64,000 bases of DNA, taken from the NCBI RefSeq assembly GCF_000826085.1, contig NZ_CCYM01000003.1, positions 62,001 to 126,000 on the forward strand, written 5' to 3'. Every line of letters begins with the position of its first letter. Position 1 is the first letter of the stretch. Made by a program: the position numbers and the translations under genes. Source of the DNA: Nigerium massiliense. Its GTDB lineage: Bacteria; Actinomycetota; Actinomycetes; Propionibacteriales; Propionibacteriaceae. This document shows positions 52,801 to 59,045 of this stretch, piece by piece. The notes beneath the pieces were generated by a model. The model did not search any database, was not told the DNA's origin, and saw only the letters and a program-made list of their open reading frames with translations.

Positions 52801-53799
52801 GTCGACCGTGAGTGCGCCCTCACGGGACTTCTTGACGATGTCCTCGTAGGCCTTCCAGAACTCGGCGAAGTTCAGGTCCTCGGCCTGCTTGATGTTGGGG
52901 ACCAGAAGTTGGCGGGTGTCGCCCTTCTTGATGTCGATCGCCAGGCCCAGGTTGATCGAGTTGGGCTGCACCAGGTTCGGCTTGCCGTCGACCACCTCGT
53001 AGGCGACGTTCATGTCCGGGACCATCTTGATGGCTTGGACCATCGCGAAGCCCAGGATGTGCGTGAACGACACCTTGCCGCCGGTGGTGCGGGCCAGGTG
53101 GTCGTTGATCATCTGGCGCTCGTCGATGACGAGCTTCATCGGGATGTTGCGGACCGTGGTCGCCGTCGGCATGGACAGCGACGCGTCCATGTTCTTGGCG
53201 GTGCGCATCGGCGCACCCTTCATCACGGTCTTCTTCGGCCCGTCCGCCTTCGCCTCGCGCTTGGTGGCACGCGTGGGGCGGTTGGCCGACAAACCGCCGG
53301 CCGAGCCCGGGTTCTCGGGGCCCCTGCCCGTGGTGACCGGCTTGCTGGCATTGCCCTTCTCGATGGTGCGGGTCTCCGCGGACGGCTTGGACGCCTTCGG
53401 CTTGCCCTTCTCGGTCTTCTCCGTTGAGGCGCCGGTGTTGGCCTCGGTCGGGACGTCGTTCGCCTGCCTCGGCTGCTTGTCCGCCCCCTGCTGCTTCGCG
53501 GAGCTGTCGTCCGTCGCGGGCTCCTTCGCCGCGGTCGGCGCCGACTGGCGGGGCGGCGCAGGCTTCGGGCCGGGGTTGCCGGCCGGCTCCTGGGCGGGCT
53601 TGGTCGAGGACGCCTCCGCGCGCGCCGACGCCCCGCCGGAATCGCCGGAGGAGTCAGATTGATCGGCGAAGAAGGAGCGCCAACTCTCGTCCACCGACGA
53701 GGGGTCCTTCTGGTATTGGTCGTACATCTCTTCGATGAGCCAGTCGTTGGCTCCGAACTCAGCGGAGATGTCGTGGTTGTTCTCGGGCGCCGTCGCCAC
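49867..53799 (-). CDS. kgd: multifunctional 2-oxoglutarate decarboxylase/dehydrogenase Kgd (E1/E2-type)
   Basis: About 1310 residues. Order: N-terminal peripheral-subunit-like segment (FGANDWLIEEMYDQY), a long disordered Lys/Ala/Pro/Ser linker (about 35-200), an E2-like acyltransferase domain with STYDHRVIQGAVSGEF, and a thiamine-diphosphate E1 domain (MPHRGRLNVLANIVGKS, GDASFAGQGVNYE, RRRGHNEGDDPS). It links 2-oxoglutarate to the TCA cycle and in mycobacteria is held in check by GarA. It is longer than mycobacterial Kgd because of the linker. GTG 53799 with AAGG upstream is preferred; ATG 53853 is in frame and would add 18 residues. DUF6104 follows. Confidence 0.93.
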   Translation of the reverse strand: MATAPENNHDISAEFGANDWLIEEMYDQYQKDPSSVDESWRSFFADQSDSSGDSGGASARAEASSTKPAQEPAGNPGPKPAPPRQSAPTAAKEPATDDSSAKQQGADKQPRQANDVPTEANTGASTEKTEKGKPKASKPSAETRTIEKGNASKPVTTGRGPENPGSAGGLSANRPTRATKREAKADGPKKTVMKGAPMRTAKNMDASLSMPTATTVRNIPMKLVIDERQMINDHLARTTGGKVSFTHILGFAMVQAIKMVPDMNVAYEVVDGKPNLVQPNSINLGLAIDIKKGDTRQLLVPNIKQAEDLNFAEFWKAYEDIVKKSREGALTVDDFAGTTCSLTNPGGIGTSHSVPRLMNGQGVILGVGSIDWPPEFQGASDRVRHDMAVSKITTLTSTYDHRVIQGAVSGEFLKVMHELLIGQHDFYDEIFAALRVPYQPIRWAEDDSAHRAFEVGKGARVLELIDSYRSFGHLMADIDPLEYRQRSHDDLLIESHGLTLWDLDREFPVGRFASHEHETMKLRDILTQLRTSYCGSVGVEYMHIRDVEQRRWMQQQFEVPLKRWPREEHLRILDKLNEAEIFETFLQTKFIGQKRFSLEGSESMIVMLDEICEQAADDGLDEVCIGMPHRGRLNVLANIVGKSYGQIFREFEGTVDPNQTMGTGDVKYHLGAEGEFKASSGKTIKTSVAANPSHLEAVNPVLEGITRAKQDHLGPPDDDDYYPVLPVLLHGDASFAGQGVNYEVLQMSQLRGFKVGGTVHVVVNNQVGFTTAPTESRTSVYCTDVAKSISAPVLHVNGDDPEAVARTAQLAYRYVQRFHKDVVIDLVTYRRRGHNEGDDPSFTQPQMYDLIEQKRSVRKLYTESLIGRGDITTDDAEMVSEKFRARLESVFQEVREQTGEDDEYMRTPFYPAKLGKDRGTAVDRETLDRVIASQVEFPDDFAVHPKVLPQLQRRVKQLEEGKVDWATAELLSMGSLLLEGRNVRLVGQDTRRGTFSQRFAAIVDRRTNEEYVPLKHLSDDQGQFYVYDSLLSEYAAMGFEYGYSVASPQALVCWEGQFGDFANGAQVIADEFISSGFAKWQQKSGVVLLLPHGYEGQGPDHSSSRMERWLQLSAEGALAVCQPSSPASYFHLLRQHTYVNWHRPLVILTPKSMLRAKAAMSSVDELTDGRWQPAMGDPTIEDPSTVRRVILCSGKIRWELYAERAKRGLEQEVAILTLERLYPLPDRELAAELEPYREVTDVRWVQDEPYNQGAYMFLDHFLPDAVAKHLPGYTLSMRPITRPAASAPSVGLANVHKEQAKTLLDQAFAE

Positions 53800-53821
53800 A
53801 ATCGCCTTCTTCCGGTCGCTA

Positions 53822-53854
53822 CATGAACTACGGGGATGACCCGCGTAGTTCATG
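53822..53854. repeat. 11-bp perfect inverted repeat upstream of kgd
   Basis: CATGAACTACG (53822-53832) and CGTAGTTCATG (53844-53854), separated by 11 bases, so the arms are centred two helical turns apart. It lies 23-55 bases before the preferred kgd start and overlaps the probable -10 box, where a bound dimeric regulator would block transcription. An RNA hairpin role is the alternative. Confidence 0.75.
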
Positions 53855-53915
53855 CTAACCAGTCGCGGAGAAGTTGGGGTACCGCCGGGCCGCTGTATCT
53901 CGACACCGGGACATT

Positions 53916-53956
53916 CTCGTGACCGGATTCCGTCCCACTCGTGACCGGATTGCGTC
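53916..53956. repeat. two 19-base direct repeats upstream of kgd
   Basis: CTCGTGACCGGATTCCGTC (53916-53934) and CTCGTGACCGGATTGCGTC (53938-53956) differ at one base and have a 22-base period, about two helical turns. They lie 60-100 bases upstream of the probable kgd -10 box. The placement suggests an activator site, but no known regulator motif is recognised. Confidence 0.75.
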
Positions 53957-54124
53957 GGGTGGCCGGGGGCTCGCCAGGCCCGAGCGGGCGGCGTCGCGTG
54001 GGTGATCCAGCGGGTCGAGAGCGTGAGCATCAGGGCGGTGGTGTGGGCGCCGGACTGGGTCCTGTGGTGGGGCTCGGTCCTGGTTGGGCTTGATCGTCGC
54101 CTCGTGACCGCGGTGTCGTCGTCG

Positions 54125-54196
54125 CGCCCCCAGCAGGATTCGAACCTGCGCTCCCGCCTCCGGAGGGCGGTGCTCTATCCCCTGAGCTATGGGGGC
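54125..54196 (-). tRNA. tRNA-Arg (CCG)
   Basis: A 72-base cloverleaf: acceptor GCCCCCA/TGGGGGC, D arm TAGCTCAGGGGATAGAGCA, anticodon loop CTCCGGA giving anticodon CCG, and T arm GCAGGTTCGAATCCTGC. No CCA is encoded. It reads the CGG codon, which is common in this GC-rich genome. Confidence 0.95.
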
Positions 54197-54318
54197 CGAA
54201 CAAGCGTCGTTCAGCATAGCAAAGGATCCGCGGCATCAAGAACGCGGGCCTCCTCGCGGCGGTCCATCGTCTGAAAGCGCGCGCGGCCCGACTTGGGGAT
54301 CTGGCACAGTGGCGGACC

Positions 54319-55722
54319 GTGACCCACATGCACGTTGCCGGTTCGATCCACGCCGATGCCACCAGTCCCGCGCCGGTCTGGCTCGCCAAGCCGGACGATG
54401 TGAACGCGCTCGACCAGCGGCTGTGGAGCCGCACGGTACGCCGGGGCGAGGACGGAGCGCTCGAGGTCGGGGGCCGCAGCGTCCCGAGCATCGTGGAGGA
54501 GACCGGGACGGCCGTCTACATCACCGACGAGGCGGACTTTCTGGCGCGCGCGGCCGAGTGGCGCGACGCCTTCGAGGGCTGGCACGTCTACTACGCGGGC
54601 AAGAGCTTCCTGTGTGGCACCGTCGCACGCTGGCTCGAGCGGGCCGGGCTCGGGCTGGACGTGTGCTCGCTCGGCGAGCTCACCGTGGCGCTGCGCGCCG
54701 GCTTCGACCCGGCCAAGCTCGGCCTGCACGGCAACAACAAGTCGGACGAGGAACTGCGGCTGGCCCTGACCAGCGGCGTCGGCCGCATCATCGTCGATTC
54801 GGCCCAAGAGATCACCCGGTTGGAGCGGCTCACCGAGGAGCTGGACGTCCGGGCCCGCGTCCTCATCCGGGTCACGACCGGCGTCGAGGCGCACACCCAC
54901 GAGTACATCGCGACCGCGCACGAGGATCAGAAGTTCGGCCTGTCCATCAACGGCGGGCAGGCGCTGGTGGGCATGGTGCGCTGCTTCCACAGCCCGCGCA
55001 TCGACCTGCTGGGCGTCCACAGCCACATCGGGTCGCAGATCTTCGACACCAACGGCTTCGAGGTCGCGGCGCGCCGCACGCTGAAGCTCATCGACCAGTT
55101 CCGCGAGGCGACCGGGGTGGTGCTCAGCGAGCTCGACCTCGGCGGCGGCTTCGGCATCGCCTACACCTCGCAGGACTCCCCGGCGTCCCCGGCCGACCTG
55201 GCGGCGTCGCTGATCGAGATCGTCGAGCACGAGTGCCGGGGCTTCGGCCTGCCCGTGCCGCAGCTGTCGATCGAGCCCGGACGCGCGATCTGCGGGCCCG
55301 CGGCGATGGCCGTCTACACCGTCGGCACCGTCAAGAGCGTGGAGATCGGCGGCGGTTTCAGCCGACGCTACGTGAGCGTGGACGGCGGCATGAGCGACAA
55401 CATCCGTCCCGCGCTGTACGCGGCCGAGTACTCGGCGAGCGTCGCCAACCGCGCGTCGTCGGCAGAACCGGTGCTGAGCCGAGTGGTGGGCCTGCACTGC
55501 GAGGGTGGCGACATCCTGGTGCGCGACGTGTGGCTGCCGGACGACCTTCGTCCCGGCGACCTGATCGCGGTTCCCGCCGCCGGCGCGTACAGCCGGTCGA
55601 TGGCGAGCAACTACAACCACACGCCGCGGCCGCCGGTCGTCTCGGTCGCCGACGGTACTGTGAGCACTTTGATCCGGCGGGAGACGCTGGACGACCTCCT
55701 GGCCCTCGACGCGGGCCTGTGA
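54319..55722 (+). CDS. lysA: diaminopimelate decarboxylase
   Basis: A 467-residue PLP enzyme (fold type III) that makes lysine from meso-diaminopimelate. YYAGKSFLC holds the PLP lysine K95; HGNNKSDEE, HSHIGSQI, GGGFGIAY and EPGRAI follow. It is of the longer actinobacterial type. GTG 54319 follows a weak CACAGT box by 8 bases and has no ribosome-binding site. It heads an operon with hom and thrH, linking lysine and threonine branches of the aspartate pathway. Confidence 0.94.
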   Translation: MTHMHVAGSIHADATSPAPVWLAKPDDVNALDQRLWSRTVRRGEDGALEVGGRSVPSIVEETGTAVYITDEADFLARAAEWRDAFEGWHVYYAGKSFLCGTVARWLERAGLGLDVCSLGELTVALRAGFDPAKLGLHGNNKSDEELRLALTSGVGRIIVDSAQEITRLERLTEELDVRARVLIRVTTGVEAHTHEYIATAHEDQKFGLSINGGQALVGMVRCFHSPRIDLLGVHSHIGSQIFDTNGFEVAARRTLKLIDQFREATGVVLSELDLGGGFGIAYTSQDSPASPADLAASLIEIVEHECRGFGLPVPQLSIEPGRAICGPAAMAVYTVGTVKSVEIGGGFSRRYVSVDGGMSDNIRPALYAAEYSASVANRASSAEPVLSRVVGLHCEGGDILVRDVWLPDDLRPGDLIAVPAAGAYSRSMASNYNHTPRPPVVSVADGTVSTLIRRETLDDLLALDAGL

Positions 55723-55744
55723 CGGGGACCGTGGGGGAAGGGCG

Positions 55745-57058
55745 ATGATGATCAAACGGAACGGGCCGCTGCGCCTGGCGCTGCTCGGCTGCGGGGTGGT
55801 GGGCTCGCAGGTGGCGCGCCTGCTGCTCGAGGAGGCCGACGAGTTCGAGGCCCGCGTCGGCCGGCGGCTGGAACTGGTCGGCATCGGCGTCCGGCACGAC
55901 GCCGAGCGGCCGGGCATCGACCCGGCGCTGCTCACCACCGACGTCGAGGGCCTGCTCGCAGAGCCCGACATCGATCTCGTCGTCGAGCTGATCGGCGGCA
56001 TCGACCCGGCCCGGGCCTACGTGCTCAGCGCGCTGCGCTCGGGGGCGTCCGTCGTCACCGCCAACAAGGCGCTGCTCGCCTCGCACCCCGAGCTCTTCGC
56101 CGCCGCGGCCGAGGCCGGCGTCGACCTGTACTACGAAGCCGCCGTGGCCGGCGCGATCCCGATCATCCGGCCGCTGTCGGAGTCGCTGATCGGCGACGCC
56201 GTCACGTCCGTCACCGGCGTGGTCAACGGCACCACCAACTACATCCTCGACCAGATGCACACCGCCAAGGTGTGCTTTCCCGAGGCGCTCGCGGACGCGC
56301 AGCGGCTCGGCTACGCGGAGGCCGACCCCACGGCCGACGTCGAGGGCGACGACGCCGCCGCCAAGGCCGCCCTGCTGGCCAGCCTCGCCTTCCACACGCG
56401 GGTCACCCGCGACGACGTCGAGACCGAGGGCATCAGCGCCGTCACCGAGGCCGATATCGAGGCGGCCGAGGAGCTGCGCTGCGTGATCAAGTTGCTCGCG
56501 CACTGCTCGCTGGACAGCGCAGGCTCGGTGACCGTCAACGTCCACCCGACGATGGTGCCGCTGGAGCACCCGCTCGCCTCCATCCACGGCGCCAACAACG
56601 CCATCTTCGTCGAGTGCATCAACGCGGGTCAGCTGATGTTCATGGGCCCCGGCGCCGGGGGCACGCCCACGGCGTCCGCCGTGCTCGGCGACATCGTGAC
56701 GGCCGCCCGCAACCGTGTCCGGGGCGTCGCGGGCCCGGCCGTCCCGAACCACCAGACCCGCGGGATCACCGAGCCCAGCGAGGCGAGCTCGCGCTACTAC
56801 CTGCAGCTCCTCGTCGAGGACAGCCCGGGGGTGCTCGCGCGCCTCGCGGAGGCGTTCGCGGAGCGTGGGGTGTCCATCCAGGTCGTCCGGCAGGAGCCGT
56901 GCGCGGGTGAAGAGGGACCCGAGGTCACCGGCCTGGCTCGCCTGGGCGTCATGACGCACGCCGCGTCGCATCGCGACGTCGCCGCCACCGTGTCGGAGCT
57001 GGAATCGCTGCCCCAGGTGCGCGAAGGTGTGCGTGTCATGCGAGTCGAAGGGATGTGA
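55745..57058 (+). CDS. hom: homoserine dehydrogenase with ACT domain
   Basis: A 437-residue enzyme that reduces aspartate semialdehyde to homoserine with NAD(P)H. The nucleotide-binding GCGVVG is at 15-20; VTANKALLA, GVVNGTTNYIL and the catalytic ADPTADVEGDDAAAK segment follow. The last 80 residues form an ACT domain (YYLQLLVEDSPGVLARLA), giving threonine feedback control. The start has GGGGGAAGGG ahead, 22 bases after lysA. Its stop is 1 base before thrH. In most Actinobacteria thrC and thrB follow hom; here they do not. Confidence 0.95.
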   Translation: MMIKRNGPLRLALLGCGVVGSQVARLLLEEADEFEARVGRRLELVGIGVRHDAERPGIDPALLTTDVEGLLAEPDIDLVVELIGGIDPARAYVLSALRSGASVVTANKALLASHPELFAAAAEAGVDLYYEAAVAGAIPIIRPLSESLIGDAVTSVTGVVNGTTNYILDQMHTAKVCFPEALADAQRLGYAEADPTADVEGDDAAAKAALLASLAFHTRVTRDDVETEGISAVTEADIEAAEELRCVIKLLAHCSLDSAGSVTVNVHPTMVPLEHPLASIHGANNAIFVECINAGQLMFMGPGAGGTPTASAVLGDIVTAARNRVRGVAGPAVPNHQTRGITEPSEASSRYYLQLLVEDSPGVLARLAEAFAERGVSIQVVRQEPCAGEEGPEVTGLARLGVMTHAASHRDVAATVSELESLPQVREGVRVMRVEGM

Positions 57059-57059
57059 C

Positions 57060-57662
57060 ATGGACCTGGCCTGCCTCGACCTCGAGGGCGTCCTGGTACC
57101 CGAGATCTGGATCAACGTCGCCGAGCGCACCGGGATCGAGGAGCTGCGGCTGACGACGCGCGACATCCCCGACTACGACCAGCTGATGACCCACCGGCTG
57201 AACGTGCTGGGGAAGCACGACGTGGCGTTGTCGCAGATCAAGGAGGTGATCGCCGGCATGGGTCCGTTGCCCGGCGCCGCCGAGTTCCTCGACTGGCTGC
57301 GCGAGCGCTACCAGGTCGTCATCCTGTCGGACACCTTCTACCAGTTCGGCATGCCGCTGATGGCCCACCTCGGCTATCCGACGCTGCTGTGCCACAACCT
57401 GCGCACCGAGGGCGACCGCATCACCGGCTACGAGCTGCGCCAGGCCGACCCGAAGACGAAGGCCGTCCGCGCGTTCCAATCCCTGAACCTGCGCGTGGTC
57501 GCCACCGGCGACTCCTACAACGACACCGGCATGCTGAGCGCCGCCGAGGCCGGCATCCTGTTCAGCCCGCCGGCCACTGTCATCGAGGAGTTCCCGCAGT
57601 TCCCGGTCGCCAACGACTACGACGAGCTGCGGGCGGAGTTCGAACGGGCTCGCCTGCAGTGA
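57060..57662 (+). CDS. thrH: ThrH: phosphoserine phosphatase / homoserine phosphotransferase
   Basis: A 200-residue HAD-superfamily enzyme that resembles Pseudomonas aeruginosa ThrH along its whole length. The nucleophile motif is CLDLEGVLVPEIW (D7, E9), and TTRDIPDYD, VVILSDTFYQF, ATGDSYNDTGML and the REFPQFP-like EEFPQFP end are all present. ThrH can transfer phosphate from phosphoserine to homoserine, making O-phosphohomoserine for threonine synthase. Placement directly after hom, where thrB would be expected, supports that role here. ATG 57060 is 1 base after the hom stop. A GT87 gene overlaps its end. Confidence 0.92.
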   Translation: MDLACLDLEGVLVPEIWINVAERTGIEELRLTTRDIPDYDQLMTHRLNVLGKHDVALSQIKEVIAGMGPLPGAAEFLDWLRERYQVVILSDTFYQFGMPLMAHLGYPTLLCHNLRTEGDRITGYELRQADPKTKAVRAFQSLNLRVVATGDSYNDTGMLSAAEAGILFSPPATVIEEFPQFPVANDYDELRAEFERARLQ

Positions 57663-58864
57663 ACCGGGCTGTCTGGGCTCGGGCGGCCCGCGGGCTCGCG
57701 TGGCTGCTTCTGCCCCTGGCCGCCGCCATCTGGGTGGCGGCCGTCCAGATCGCCGGCGGGTCGATCGACCCCTGGCGGCCCGCGATGATCGACCTCGACG
57801 TCTACCGCCGCGCCGCCGGCGACCTCCTCGCCGGGCGGGATTTCTACGCGACGCCGGACGGTCAGCTGCCCTGGATCTATCCCGCGTTCGCCGCGCTGCT
57901 GAGCCTCCCCTTGGGCCTCATTCCCCTGAAGACGGCCCAGGTGTTCTGGCTGCTGCTCAACGTGGTGGCGCTGTGGGCGATCCTGGGCCGGCTGGGCCTG
58001 TCGGGCTGGCGCAACGCGATGGCGACCACCCTGTGCGTCCTCGTGGTCGAGCCGGTCCGCGAGACCCTCGGGTTCGGCCAGCTCGGCATCCTGCTGGTCG
58101 CCGCGGCCTGGCTGGATTCCGCGCCCGGACCCCGGCTGCTGCGGCGCCGCCTCCTGCCCGAGGGCTGGCTGGTGGGCGTCGCGACCGCCGTGAAGCTGAC
58201 GCCGGCCGTCGTCGCGGCCTACAACTTCTTCGCTGGACGCCGCAAGCCCGGCCTGGTGGCCTTCTTCACCTTCTGCGCGGCGTCGCTGCTCGCGCTGCTC
58301 GTCCTGCCAGGAGCGAGCATGGCGTACTGGCGCGGCCTGCTGTCGGGGGACAGCGGGATCAACACCGGGATCATCTTCAAGACGAACCAGTCGGCGATGG
58401 GACTATGGGCGCGCCTGTTCGGCGAGCTCAACCGCGGGGGACTGGTGCTCAGCGCCGTCGTCCTCGTGCTGGGCATCGCCGGCGCGGTGGCGATGCACCG
58501 TGCCGGCGAGGTGTCGCTGGCGATCTGCCTGGCCGGCTACACGAGCCTGTTGGCCTCGCCGATCTCGTGGTCGCACCACTACGTGTGGGTCGTCCCGCTG
58601 ACGGTGGTGCTGCTCCGCGGGACGCACCTGCCGGCACCGCTGCGGCTGTTCGGGCTGATCTACTGCCTGTGGACGATCGAGGCCCCGTTCAAGAAGCTCC
58701 CGGGCGGCGACGGCGCCGAACTGGCCTACACGCCGGTGTTCCAGTTCATCGCGAACGCGGGAATCGTGGCCGGTGTGGTGTTCCTGGCGATGGGCCTCGG
58801 CTACGGGCTCGGGATGGCGCGCCGCGGTGGAATGCGCGATCGCTCTGCCGGGGTGCTACAGTAA
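57659..58864 (+). CDS. GT87-family polyprenol-phosphate mannosyltransferase-like membrane protein
   Basis: A 401-residue membrane protein with about ten spans. The conserved MIDLDVYRRAAGDLLAG near residue 40 and LPWIYPAFAALL are the GT87 (DUF2029) signature with the catalytic Asp in the first outer loop; NQSAMGLWARLF and SPISWSHHYVW are also family blocks. Such enzymes transfer mannose or arabinose from polyprenol phosphate onto lipoglycans outside the membrane. GTG 57659 overlaps the thrH stop. Acceptor unknown. A promoter for rho begins inside its last codons. Confidence 0.85.
   Translation: MNRAVWARAARGLAWLLLPLAAAIWVAAVQIAGGSIDPWRPAMIDLDVYRRAAGDLLAGRDFYATPDGQLPWIYPAFAALLSLPLGLIPLKTAQVFWLLLNVVALWAILGRLGLSGWRNAMATTLCVLVVEPVRETLGFGQLGILLVAAAWLDSAPGPRLLRRRLLPEGWLVGVATAVKLTPAVVAAYNFFAGRRKPGLVAFFTFCAASLLALLVLPGASMAYWRGLLSGDSGINTGIIFKTNQSAMGLWARLFGELNRGGLVLSAVVLVLGIAGAVAMHRAGEVSLAICLAGYTSLLASPISWSHHYVWVVPLTVVLLRGTHLPAPLRLFGLIYCLWTIEAPFKKLPGGDGAELAYTPVFQFIANAGIVAGVVFLAMGLGYGLGMARRGGMRDRSAGVLQ
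58857..58862 (+). promoter_or_regulatory. -10 element of rho, overlapping the GT87 stop
   Basis: TACAGT ends at the first base of the TAA stop. It would give rho an untranslated leader of about 175 bases. The -35 region is not clear. Confidence 0.45.
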
Positions 58865-59045
58865 CGACTGCGCGTTCGCCGCCTGCCCCGAGACTTTTCG
58901 CGAGATCGGGGAAGTGATCGCCGCGATCTGCTCAAGGTCGACGCGGTCCGCACCAGCATTTTTCAATCTCAGCTCGGCTCAGCCGAGCCGGTTCCCACCA
59001 TCGACGTGCGGCGACGTCGCCGGGAATCGATCCGAAAGGAACTCC
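58865..59045 (+). other. long untranslated leader of rho
   Basis: The 181 bases before rho hold a palindrome GATCGC-C-GCGATC near 58915, a TTTTT run at 58959-58963 and a hairpin GCTCGGCT/AGCCGAGC (58972-58988). AAAGGAA lies near the GTG. Rho genes are often autoregulated through long leaders; no coding frame is convincing here. Confidence 0.4.

Larger units (their letters stand above)
53800..54124. other. 325-base non-coding gap between kgd and tRNA-Arg
   Basis: No convincing gene on either strand. It holds a perfect 11-bp inverted repeat next to kgd, a pair of 19-base direct repeats, a further CTCGTGACCG match near 54102, and a TAGCAT box (53852-53857, minus strand) that could serve as the kgd -10 element. 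The part from about 53960 to 54100 shows nothing recognisable. Confidence 0.6.

Noticed and set aside
49912..53427. Very long open frame (over 1100 codons) on the plus strand opposite kgd
   Set aside because: Antisense shadow created by high GC at third codon positions; low-complexity Ala/Val/Arg/Gly/Asp sequence with no domain, while kgd on the other strand has every expected motif.
58773..59045. Longer Rho starting upstream
   Set aside because: It would overlap the end of the GT87 gene and the probable rho promoter; GTG 59046 has a proper ribosome-binding site.
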